Shown in pieces: positions 26,341 through 34,690 of a stretch of 64,000 nucleotides of DNA. The notes beneath the pieces were generated by a model. It was not told where the DNA came from and did not search any database. It saw only the letters and a list, made by a program, of their open reading frames with translations. Within the stretch, counting starts at the first letter, position 1; every line of letters starts with the position of its first letter. This DNA comes from Anaerorhabdus sp036636695 (GTDB lineage: Bacteria; Bacillota_I; Bacilli_A; Erysipelotrichales; Erysipelotrichaceae). The translations under genes and the position numbers were made by a program. The stretch lies in assembly GCF_036636695.1 (NCBI RefSeq), contig NZ_JAVWNW010000001.1; one strand, 5' to 3'.

Positions 26341-28839
26341 ATGAAAAATAATCTGTATTTATCATTAAAAGGTATACTTGGAAGGAAAAAAGAAAACAGT
26401 ATTTTAATATCGATGATTATCATGTCGATTATTTTTCTTATTTCTTTTTTAATTTATAATCAAAGTAGCGTAAAAAGTCTAGATGAAAGTCGTAAAAATT
26501 TGTATGGTGAATGGTACACTGCAACGTTCAATATAGACAAACCAAGTATCAGCGATAATGGAGTAAGTAGTGTTATAAAGCAAAATGCATTTGTTTATTC
26601 AGATAATATTATTCTTGGCTCAATTGGACAAGTGGATAACAATTTTAAAGAACTTAGTCGTATTGAATTATTGAGTGGACAATTGCCGTCAAATAAAGAT
26701 GAAATTGCTTTGACAACTTCTCTATTAGATAGTATTGGATGTTCATACGAATTAGGGAGTGTTGTAACGATTCCAATATTACCAATTGATTACGAAAATA
26801 ATCAACTTAACCAACAAATAATTGAACCAATCAATCTTGAATACAAGCTAGTTGGTATTCTACCTGCCTATGATGTATTTTGGAAAAAAAGTGAAACGGC
26901 AATAGTGAATGCAATTGTAATAGATTTTGCAATTGATTATCCAAGTACATATCAAGTCTTATGGAAAGGTGTAAACTCTTTTGATTCTTATAATTTAATA
27001 GCAGGAGAGAATACTGATGTTGTAGTAAATGAATTTGCCTATCCAACGAAGAATAGTTTTGACTTATCTTTAGTGCTTATACAAAGTGGAGTAATTGCGG
27101 TAGCATTTATTTCAAGCTTAGTGATTTATTCACTTTTGCTAAATAGACGTAGACGTAGTTTTATAACGATGTCGAATTTAGGTGCTACTAAATTAATGAT
27201 CACTAAACTTGTCTTCATTGAATCATTACTAATTCTTTCATTTAGCTTTCTGATTGGGATTCCACTAGGTATACTTATAGGAATATTGATTAATACAGCT
27301 TCTAAAAATTTATTATTGAGTATACCATGGAATCAAATAGTTTCTTTACTTATTTTACTCTATTTTGTGAATGCGAGCTCATTTATCATATCATCCATAC
27401 TAATTAGAATTGATAATCCAGAAAATCTACGAAATGAAAAAACAAAAAGAATAGATAATGTAAGTGTAGCTTCTAAAATAAAAAAATCCGTTATACTATT
27501 AACTGCAGTTATTTTATTTGTGACTATTAGTGCATTATATCTATCTCGATGGACGATGATGGCATATGATAGAAATGTAGATTATGCTGCTATAAATATT
27601 CAAAGTAAGGATAATCAGTTTTTTGATGAAAATCTGTTGTATGATTTGAAACAAATACCTGAAGTACAAGAAGTTGCGGCATATAATTATGTAGGTATGG
27701 AATATTTTGTAACAAATGAAGAGGTAAGACAAAACAAAGTATATAATGAGATATATGATTCAACATTAGATCCAATGCCAGTTTATTTCTATAAACGTGG
27801 TATTCTAAGAACTAATTTTTTTGTTCTGTCTGAAAAGGAAAGTGACATACTTATCCAATTATCTGATATGAAACAAGAAGATATTGAAAAATTCAAGAAT
27901 GGTGAAGGTGTACTCTATTATCAAGTTAGACTTGAAAAGAATACTGAAACAGGAATGATATATCAATTTAGTATTATGGAAGAACAATCTACACAGGGAT
28001 ATGAAGAACTAGAATTACCAATTCATCAGGGTAGCAAACTTGCATTATCAAGTAATATGTTTGTAAATGAAGATGGACATGATTATACCATATCAAATGT
28101 ATTCGCTGATGATATCGAAGTTTTAGGAGTATTACCAAGTCTTAATGATAAACTTTTACTTGGTAATAGCACGCCAATAACAAATGGTAGCATATTTGTG
28201 TCACAAAATTTCTATAAAAAACTTATGCTGAGAATGGAAGATAGAATCGTATCCAATGATGAGTATACAAACGTTAACGTTACGATTGATAGAAACGCAT
28301 CCTATTCAACTAGGAAATCAATTTCATCGATTGTTACTTCAAAAGGTGGTTTACTTCAATCTGATAGTTACGAAATTGTTGATCAGCTCTATAGAGAGTG
28401 TAGTCAAAAGTCATTAATTATCATTCTGTCAGGTTCTTTACTTGTCATATTTTGCTTGATTTTATTGTGGAATATAGTCAGCTCATCATTATTAATAGAA
28501 CAAAAGAGAATTGGAATTCTTCAGGCTTTAGGTATATCAAAGAAAAGGTTATTACAATCTTATCTAAGAAAGATTATTTTAGTACTTTTACCACTGATTT
28601 TCATTGTGAATGGATTAGCGATAGGCATAATGAGTATTATCAATCAGCCGAAATATTTAATCCAATTTACAAAAATATATGTTTATGGAAATAATATTTA
28701 TTTTATCTATCCAATCGGTTGGCAACTTGTATTAAATGGAATCATTATTATTCTTTATATACTGATTCAAATTTATCCGCTCTATAAATTGATAATGAAT
28801 GAACCGATAAAAAATATGAAAGAATCTGGAGGAATATAA
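26341..28839 (+). CDS. MacB/FtsX-type ABC transporter permease with two large extracellular domains
   Basis: 832 residues. Topology from hydrophobicity: one membrane segment (about 18-38), an extracellular region of about 200 residues, three segments (about 240-350), one segment (about 385-405), a second extracellular region of about 280 residues, then three segments at the C-terminus (about 690-820). This is the duplicated FtsX layout of mechanotransmitting ABC transporters. Start 26341 is supported by GGTGAT; an in-frame ATG at 26329 exists. Two bases separate it from the ATPase. Likely exports the peptides or protects against them. Confidence 0.85.
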   Translation: MKNNLYLSLKGILGRKKENSILISMIIMSIIFLISFLIYNQSSVKSLDESRKNLYGEWYTATFNIDKPSISDNGVSSVIKQNAFVYSDNIILGSIGQVDNNFKELSRIELLSGQLPSNKDEIALTTSLLDSIGCSYELGSVVTIPILPIDYENNQLNQQIIEPINLEYKLVGILPAYDVFWKKSETAIVNAIVIDFAIDYPSTYQVLWKGVNSFDSYNLIAGENTDVVVNEFAYPTKNSFDLSLVLIQSGVIAVAFISSLVIYSLLLNRRRRSFITMSNLGATKLMITKLVFIESLLILSFSFLIGIPLGILIGILINTASKNLLLSIPWNQIVSLLILLYFVNASSFIISSILIRIDNPENLRNEKTKRIDNVSVASKIKKSVILLTAVILFVTISALYLSRWTMMAYDRNVDYAAINIQSKDNQFFDENLLYDLKQIPEVQEVAAYNYVGMEYFVTNEEVRQNKVYNEIYDSTLDPMPVYFYKRGILRTNFFVLSEKESDILIQLSDMKQEDIEKFKNGEGVLYYQVRLEKNTETGMIYQFSIMEEQSTQGYEELELPIHQGSKLALSSNMFVNEDGHDYTISNVFADDIEVLGVLPSLNDKLLLGNSTPITNGSIFVSQNFYKKLMLRMEDRIVSNDEYTNVNVTIDRNASYSTRKSISSIVTSKGGLLQSDSYEIVDQLYRECSQKSLIIILSGSLLVIFCLILLWNIVSSSLLIEQKRIGILQALGISKKRLLQSYLRKIILVLLPLIFIVNGLAIGIMSIINQPKYLIQFTKIYVYGNNIYFIYPIGWQLVLNGIIIILYILIQIYPLYKLIMNEPIKNMKESGGI

Positions 28840-28840
28840 A

Positions 28841-29497
28841 GTGAATAATATTATTCAAGTTAAAAATCTTAGTAAGCAATATGATGAGAATACAATTGCA
28901 GTTAGTGATGTCAGTTTTAGTATTGAGGAAGGATCGGTAGTAGCGATTATTGGACGTAGTGGAAGCGGGAAATCGACTCTATTGCAAGTTATTGGGTTAC
29001 TTGATAAACCAACAAGCGGCACTATAAATTTAGATAATCAAAATATAAGTCAGTTTAATGATAATAAGCGAGCAATGTATAGAAGAAATAAGATTGGATT
29101 CATTTATCAAAATTTTAATTTGTTATCAGAATATTCAATTAAAGATAATATTTGTTTATCACTCTTGTTAGATAAGAAGAAGATTAATCAAGATTATTTT
29201 AATGAACTTGTTGAATTACTTGGACTTAATGATTTATTGCTTAAACAGCCTTATCAATTATCTGGTGGGGAGCAACAGCGTGTTGCTATTGCACGTGCAT
29301 TTATGATTAAACCAATTGTTATCCTTGCGGATGAACCTACAGGAAATTTGGATAAAGCTAACGGAGAAAAAGTTATGGATTTAATGCTAAATACTGCAAG
29401 AACCTTTAATACTACTGTTGTGTTTGTTACACATGACATCAAGCTTGCTCAACGCGCTGATCGAATTATTGAAATGAGTGACGGAATACTTATTTAG
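28841..29497 (+). CDS. MacB/LolD-type ABC transporter ATPase
   Basis: 218 residues with Walker A GRSGSGKST, signature LSGGEQQRVAIARA, Walker B VILADEPTGNLD and switch His in FVTHD. The DEPTGNLD form is typical of ATPases paired with FtsX-type permeases. It starts at GTG 28841 with GGAGG 8 bases upstream and one base after the permease stop. Last gene of the agrD operon and the only ATPase in island II, so it should drive the 832-residue permease. Confidence 0.93.
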   Translation: MNNIIQVKNLSKQYDENTIAVSDVSFSIEEGSVVAIIGRSGSGKSTLLQVIGLLDKPTSGTINLDNQNISQFNDNKRAMYRRNKIGFIYQNFNLLSEYSIKDNICLSLLLDKKKINQDYFNELVELLGLNDLLLKQPYQLSGGEQQRVAIARAFMIKPIVILADEPTGNLDKANGEKVMDLMLNTARTFNTTVVFVTHDIKLAQRADRIIEMSDGILI

Positions 29498-29539
29498 TAG
29501 AAGAATGATACGATATTGAAACGAATCTATGTGTAATGA

Positions 29540-29628
29540 GAGAAATAGTTAAACTATATGAATTTATGAACAAAATATGAACAATATAACAATTAGCGCA
29601 CAAATTTAAGTAATCCTTTCGAGGACGC
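29540..29628 (+). repeat. Attachment site copy 3 with conserved island end
   Basis: AATCCTTTCGAGGACGC at 29612-29628. The preceding bases (TAGTTAAACTATATGAATTT ... ACAATTAGCGCACAAATTTAAGT) are almost identical to those before copy 4 at 40160, over about 80 bases, marking the conserved right end of this element family. Confidence 0.8.
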
Positions 29629-29638
29629 TAATTAAAAG

Positions 29639-29666
29639 AAAAGTGCCTATTTATCGGCACTTTTTA
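29639..29666 (+). terminator. Terminator just after att copy 3
   Basis: AAAAGTGCC and GGCACTTTT arms with an 8-base loop, then T's. Same place relative to the att as the tRNA terminator. Confidence 0.75.
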
Positions 29667-29714
29667 TATGTTTATATCTCCGTGGGTAACTCTATGGGGA
29701 ACATTTTTTAAATT

Positions 29715-29870
29715 ATGTTAGTTTTTAGAGATTATTTAGTACGTTTAGAATACTCTTTTTTGAACTTTCAACCATGTGTATTTGAGTGTCATACGCTCTG
29801 CAATGACTGCAGAGGGCACATTCTTATTTACGAGAAGGGATATATGAGAATGACTAAGCTCGTGGAAGCG
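29715..29870 (-). pseudogene. Decayed integrase 3' end (copy 3)
   Basis: The reverse strand retains a degenerate HELSHSHIS (HxxR box with Arg lost) and an AERM-like segment, aligned in order with the remnant at 22413, but with frameshifts and no catalytic Tyr context. The 81-residue forward frame over this stretch is a shadow. The match ends near 29860, where higher-GC sequence starts. Confidence 0.55.
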
Positions 29871-29927
29871 ACAAATGGATATTCCCTCGTGGAAGCGGAA
29901 AATGACATATGGTATGATATTGCCAGT

Positions 29928-29955
29928 GGCTACGGTTTTTGCCGTAGCCTTTTCT
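29928..29955 (+). terminator. Strong hairpin directly before the serine recombinase gene
   Basis: GGCTACGG and CCGTAGCC arms with a TTTTTG loop and trailing T's, ending about 20 bases before the recombinase start. It may insulate the recombinase from read-through or attenuate it. Confidence 0.7.
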
Positions 29956-29974
29956 ATTGAAAAGGGGTATTTTC

Positions 29975-31450
29975 ATGGCACGAAAAAGCAGGAAACATCA
30001 ATATACAGAAGGACTGAAATCTTCTGCCCCTGTTGCAGTAGGATATATTCGACTTTCAGTTGCAAATAAAGAAGAATGCAATTCTATAGAAAACCAGAAA
30101 TTTATCATCGAATGCTGGGGCAAACAGCACCAAATTTCTATATCTCATTATTACATTGATAATGGTTTTAGCGGCAAACGGTTTGTCCGCCCTGCGTTTC
30201 AAGAAATGATTGAAGACATCCTTGCGGGAAAAATCAACTGTGTCATTGTGAAGGATCTCTCTCGCTTGGGGAGGGATTACATTACCACCGGTTACTATAT
30301 TGAAGTTATTTTCCCAGCTAACGGAGTCCGATTTGTATCTGTAAACGATCAATTTGACACCATTGACGGTATTACTAATTCAATACATCCTTGCAGTTCC
30401 AAAGTTCGAATACCAATAACAAACGCATTTAATGAACAAGTATCTATTGAAATTAAAAAGAAATTGGAGGCGATATTAGATATGAAAGCACAACACGGTA
30501 CATTTATTGGTCCAAGAGCCCCATTTGGTTATCAAAAATCAGAATCCATCCAGGCGCAACTAATTCCTGATTCTAAGTCATCTATTATTGTACGAAAGAT
30601 CTTTGAGTTAGCAGCTAATGGGGTTGGAGTAACCGCCATAGTTCGATACTTGAATGAAAAAGAAATTCCCACACCAATTCGATATGCTAGATCAAATGGT
30701 TTATCCGGAAGTTATGATGATGGCAATGGAAACTGGAATAGCAGGTCGGTCAAGTATATTCTGACAAATCGCACTTATACAGGCATGCTTGTACAAGGGA
30801 AAGAAAAGAGAGCTGTACCTGCGACACATGAAGCTCTGGTAGATACGGATACCTTTGATGCCATTCAGAAAGCATTCCAAACAAAAACATTTAATCTTAC
30901 TGCAAGCAGTCAATCAATGGAGAACATTTTGAAAGGTAAAGTCATTTGCGGATGTTGCGGAGGAAAAATGCAGCGTAAGCGTGGAACCAATCATGCGGAT
31001 TGGCACTTCTTCATCTGCATCACGAAAAACCGGCTGGGTACAAATAAATGCACGGGGATGTATGTCAGAGAGGAAGATGTGCTCAGTGCTGTGTACTATC
31101 AGTTAAAGCAGTACGTCGATCAGCACTTTATTACCAAAGGTCAATACAAGCAGGAAATACAGCGCTTGGATTCTATCATTGAAGCCGCTTTTCTCAAATA
31201 CGAGGAAGCCGCTGATTTCATTATGAAGCAATATGAAAATTACGTTATGGGCGAAGGATCAAAAGAGACTATTGCAGTGGCACGGCCTGTAAGGGTGCAG
31301 GTCGAAGCGGAACTGAACACCGCGATTGCAGACAAAGCGGTTTATGAAAAACAGTATCGGGTATACTGCAAACTACTGAAAGTCAGCAGAAAGGAGGTGC
31401 CATTGAGTGAGATTGTGGTAGACGCGGATAGGCGAATAGTGGTAAAATGA
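29975..31450 (+). CDS. Large serine recombinase with zinc ribbon
   Basis: 491 residues. N-terminal resolvase domain with GYIRLS and the catalytic Ser at residue 28, SRLGRDYITTG, a Recombinase domain (GPRAPFGYQ, then NSRSVKYILTNRTYTG), a zinc ribbon beginning CGCCGGKM, and a coiled-coil C-terminus. Such enzymes excise and insert transposons and ICE-type elements (TndX/TnpX group). AAAAGGGG lies 7 bases before ATG 29975. A segment around residues 130-150 (TNSIHPCSSKVRIPITNAFNEQ) looks atypical and could reflect local rearrangement. Codon use is richer in G and C than the flanking genes. Confidence 0.9.
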   Translation: MARKSRKHQYTEGLKSSAPVAVGYIRLSVANKEECNSIENQKFIIECWGKQHQISISHYYIDNGFSGKRFVRPAFQEMIEDILAGKINCVIVKDLSRLGRDYITTGYYIEVIFPANGVRFVSVNDQFDTIDGITNSIHPCSSKVRIPITNAFNEQVSIEIKKKLEAILDMKAQHGTFIGPRAPFGYQKSESIQAQLIPDSKSSIIVRKIFELAANGVGVTAIVRYLNEKEIPTPIRYARSNGLSGSYDDGNGNWNSRSVKYILTNRTYTGMLVQGKEKRAVPATHEALVDTDTFDAIQKAFQTKTFNLTASSQSMENILKGKVICGCCGGKMQRKRGTNHADWHFFICITKNRLGTNKCTGMYVREEDVLSAVYYQLKQYVDQHFITKGQYKQEIQRLDSIIEAAFLKYEEAADFIMKQYENYVMGEGSKETIAVARPVRVQVEAELNTAIADKAVYEKQYRVYCKLLKVSRKEVPLSEIVVDADRRIVVK

Positions 31451-31483
31451 GCAAAATAGTGAGGAAAAAAGGGGAAAAGTCAG

Positions 31484-34204
31484 ATGTTGAGAATTGATAA
31501 AGCTATTCTTGATACGAATGGCGTAATATGTGATAATATTGCTCAACTTAGTGCTGGTGACAGGGGCCTTTTAAGCCAGAATATTCTTGGCCAAATTCGT
31601 AACTTTGTGGAGTATATAGCAATCAAAGCATATTCCAATGGTCAAGACGTTAATCCGAACGATTACAATCTCAATGTTGCCGCATTGAAAGATATACAGC
31701 GTCGTGGTGATTTGCGATTCCTTTATAGGTTCCACGAAATGCTCCAGAAGTCCGTGTCACATTATACCGTTGACAAGGATGGATCAGAGCGGCTCATGCT
31801 CAAATACTATGAGCATCTTCTCAAAATTAAGCTTTACTTGAAACGAGTTTACAATCTGGATGTATTGGAGAATATCAGTGACTTCCCCTTGAATACGGAC
31901 ACTGAACTTTCGGATTACTACGAGAAGATTGCGGAAAGAATCGAATCTCCAAGTGCGCTAAGTTATCCAGTTACATATAGCGACCGGTATTATGTACAGA
32001 AGGTAAAGCCGTTCTTCGCAAACCAAAAAATCTACTACGAGATAACCTTTACGACCGCCAATGCAAATACAAGTAAGTTTGACCGGGTCATTGCGTTTAC
32101 ACAGCATGAAATTGTCGATAACTATGCCGTTAAGTTTTCAATACATAATGACATGATCCGCATTCTTGACAAGGACATGTCCATTCTCGTAATTGATGGC
32201 TATGAAGTTTCTATACGTCCTTGCGAGTGGGATAATCTATCCGAGGTGTTCGGCCCAAGAGTTAAACATAGTACAAATTCTATCGAATATAGGGAGTTAA
32301 TGAGGTTTCTTTCAGCTGTTAGAATGTCCCTAACCGAACTCGTTAGCAACGATCAGGATTACTATGACTACATAAAAGGCCAGATTACCGAGCGTGCTCA
32401 ATCTATAAAAATCTACGAGATGCTTGACCAATGTAGGGATATAATTATCAGCAATAAGCCCGGAGCAAATGTATTGCGATATTTGCTTCATAAAATGAAT
32501 AACCGCGTTATTAAGTGGCAGTACTGGAGCGAACAATGTGGTGGATTATCAAAGCTTTACTTGAACTACGGCTGTATTCCGTTTGATCGTATGCCGTATT
32601 GCACTTCCCTCCGGCAGCACAATCCGAGAATATACGACTTGTTTGAATCTATTCCCGTTCCTGGTCATGAGCATGAGTTGTTCGCCAGATACATCAAGAA
32701 CAATACTGAAATAGAAGGATATCTTTTTACGCCCAAGGCTGAAATTGAAGGGTTTGATGATATTGATGATTTGATCCGTAAATACAATTCCTCTCTGTAC
32801 TACAAGCATACCGGACGTAGATTGGAGGAATACAAAGATCATATCTATATCAGAGGTTATATCGAAGATAGCACAGAGATTATCAAGGAACTGCAGGAGT
32901 TGACCTCATCGGGCGTTTTTCAATATACAGCGTCAGTTGATTCATGGATTTCAAGAGAATCCTATGTGATTGATGATGCCAGCAAAGAGGAAGCTCTCCG
33001 ACAGATGTTCGCTAATTCCCATGTGGCGCTGATTTATGGCTCAGCTGGTACTGGTAAGTCTACATTAATCAAGCATATATCAAATTTCTGGGCAGACAGG
33101 AACAAGATATTTTTAGCTAATACGCACCCAGCCGTAGATAATATGCGCAGGAAAGTTACTGCTGGGAACAGCGAGTATAATACGATTGCAAAGTTCATAT
33201 CGAAGCGAAACAACAATACAGACTGCGATGTTCTTTTTATTGATGAGTGTAGCACGGTCAGTAATGATGATATGCGCCGTGTACTGGAGAAAGCGAACTT
33301 CAAGTTGCTCGTTCTTGTTGGCGACGTCTATCAGATAGAATCGATTTTCTTTGGGAACTGGTTTAGTATTGCTCAGAAATTTGTACCGAAAACCTCCATA
33401 TTTGAATTAACGCATCCGTATCGAACAACCAATAATGATCTCCTGACCGTATGGGATCGTGTGCGTAAACTTAACGATGCAATCCTAGAACCATTAGTAA
33501 AAAACGGATATGTGGCAAGACTCGACGAGTCTATCTTTGAGCACAGTAATGATGACGAGATAATCCTTTGCTTGAATTATGACGGCCTCTATGGAATCAA
33601 TAATATAAACCGTTTCTTGCAAAATAGTAATCCGAATAAGGCTGTTATCTGGGGAATTAATACATATAAAGTGGACGATCCAATCCTGTTTAATGAGTCA
33701 AGCATTTTTTCTCCTCTGATCCACAACAACTCAAAAGGAAGAATTGTTGGAATTCATCTAGAGCAGCAGCGAATCAGGTTTGATATAGAACTCGAGGAAT
33801 CGATTAATGAGATTGACGCTTGGGGCTATGATTTCGAACTCATTGGTGAGTCTGAGTCTGGAAAGACTATTATATCATTCAGCGTTAATAAATACCGTAG
33901 TACCGACGAGGACGATGAGGATAATGATTCGACCGTTGTTCCGTTTCAGGTCGCATACGCCGTCTCTATTCATAAGGCACAAGGCTTGGAATATGATTCG
34001 GTGAAGATAGTAATTACTAATGAGACTGAGGAGCGAATCACGCATAATATCTTTTATACAGCAATCACCCGTGCAAAGAATAAGCTGAAAATATATTGGA
34101 GTCCGGAAACCGAGCAGTCTGTTCTTGGGCGACTTGAAGTTAAAAACTGTAGCAAAGATGCGCAGCTATTAGCTCTACTCTCCTCACTTACAATGATGAA
34201 ATAA
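31484..34204 (+). CDS. SF1 DNA/RNA helicase with long uncharacterised N-terminal half
   Basis: 906 residues. The C-terminal half is a superfamily 1 helicase: P-loop GSAGTGKST (about 518-526), DVLFIDECST (Walker B), LVGDVYQ, a VSIHKAQGLEYDSV motif and YTAITRAKNKL near the end, like RecD/UvrD-type and Upf1-like enzymes. The first 500 residues match nothing I can name. A GGGGAAAA site precedes ATG 31484, 33 bases after the recombinase stop. Shares the higher-GC composition of the recombinase. Being cargo next to a recombinase, it could be a defence gene or an element maintenance factor. Confidence 0.8.
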   Translation: MLRIDKAILDTNGVICDNIAQLSAGDRGLLSQNILGQIRNFVEYIAIKAYSNGQDVNPNDYNLNVAALKDIQRRGDLRFLYRFHEMLQKSVSHYTVDKDGSERLMLKYYEHLLKIKLYLKRVYNLDVLENISDFPLNTDTELSDYYEKIAERIESPSALSYPVTYSDRYYVQKVKPFFANQKIYYEITFTTANANTSKFDRVIAFTQHEIVDNYAVKFSIHNDMIRILDKDMSILVIDGYEVSIRPCEWDNLSEVFGPRVKHSTNSIEYRELMRFLSAVRMSLTELVSNDQDYYDYIKGQITERAQSIKIYEMLDQCRDIIISNKPGANVLRYLLHKMNNRVIKWQYWSEQCGGLSKLYLNYGCIPFDRMPYCTSLRQHNPRIYDLFESIPVPGHEHELFARYIKNNTEIEGYLFTPKAEIEGFDDIDDLIRKYNSSLYYKHTGRRLEEYKDHIYIRGYIEDSTEIIKELQELTSSGVFQYTASVDSWISRESYVIDDASKEEALRQMFANSHVALIYGSAGTGKSTLIKHISNFWADRNKIFLANTHPAVDNMRRKVTAGNSEYNTIAKFISKRNNNTDCDVLFIDECSTVSNDDMRRVLEKANFKLLVLVGDVYQIESIFFGNWFSIAQKFVPKTSIFELTHPYRTTNNDLLTVWDRVRKLNDAILEPLVKNGYVARLDESIFEHSNDDEIILCLNYDGLYGINNINRFLQNSNPNKAVIWGINTYKVDDPILFNESSIFSPLIHNNSKGRIVGIHLEQQRIRFDIELEESINEIDAWGYDFELIGESESGKTIISFSVNKYRSTDEDDEDNDSTVVPFQVAYAVSIHKAQGLEYDSVKIVITNETEERITHNIFYTAITRAKNKLKIYWSPETEQSVLGRLEVKNCSKDAQLLALLSSLTMMK

Positions 34205-34312
34205 AATGAACTTACACGCTAAGTAACTTATAATCAAAGCTGAAATTCTAGGCTATTGAAAACGGTAGCTTGGGATTTCTGTTTTTACAGATATTATTTT
34301 TTGTCGTGGGCT

Positions 34313-34352
34313 TGACATACGGGTGTCTAAGGTCATGTATTCTGTTTGAAAG
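34313..34352 (-). pseudogene. Integrase active-site fragment (copy 4)
   Basis: The reverse strand reads ELSNRIHDLRHPYV, the HxxR box of a tyrosine integrase. It differs from copies 2 and 3 (RIHDFRHSHVS, HELSHSHIS), so it derives from another integrase. The rest of the gene is gone. Confidence 0.5.
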
Positions 34353-34387
34353 TTCATTTTAAAGTGATACAGTAAAAGTAGACATAG

Positions 34388-34603
34388 TCAAAAAAAGACT
34401 TCAGTCTACTTCCATTTGAAAATATAGCAGCAGACTATGTTAAAGAAACTATTAATCACGTTATGTATAGAGCAAAACTATGTTTTAAAGATAATTATTT
34501 ACTTGCTAAAGTTGTACAAACTGGAGAATATTCTGTGAAGATTAAGGTGATGGAATATTGTTTAATGTATTTGTTTACAATGTTCAACTTAACATTGAGT
34601 TAG
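34388..34603 (+). pseudogene. Open fragment of unidentified gene, no start codon
   Basis: A 71-codon frame without a plausible start, reading SKKDFSLLPFENIAADYVKE and so on to a stop at 34601. Codon pattern looks coding. I cannot assign a family; a transposase or repressor remnant is possible. Confidence 0.3.
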
Positions 34604-34690
34604 ATTATGCGTCAAGAAATAATCACAATATAAATTTTACTAATTAAGATAAAGTAATTATAATTATCTCTTTATCTATCATTTTTATTT

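Larger units (their letters stand above)
22261..29628. mobile_element. Island II: agr quorum sensing plus secreted peptides and ABC pair
   Basis: A 7.4-kb segment between att copies 2 and 3. It contains an integrase remnant, agrB-A-C on the reverse strand, and agrD, two secreted peptide genes and an ABC permease/ATPase pair on the forward strand. All genes fit one self-regulating unit. Borders rest on the repeats; the integrase is broken. Confidence 0.65.
34205..34690. other. Gene-free stretch with mobile-element debris
   Basis: Nothing intact. It contains the integrase fragment at 34313-34352, an inverted repeat AAGTAGAC (34376) / GTCTACTT (34404) and an unassigned open fragment at 34388-34603. 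It separates the higher-GC recombinase block from the A/T-rich PTS block. Confidence 0.6.

Noticed and set aside
29715..29960. 81-residue forward ORF before the serine recombinase
   Set aside because: Its first half lies on the reverse-strand integrase remnant and the end runs through the hairpin at 29928; no ribosome site supports it.
34376..34411. Inverted repeat AAGTAGAC/GTCTACTT as transposon end
   Set aside because: Too close together (36 bases) and no transposase; more likely an isolated hairpin in decayed DNA.
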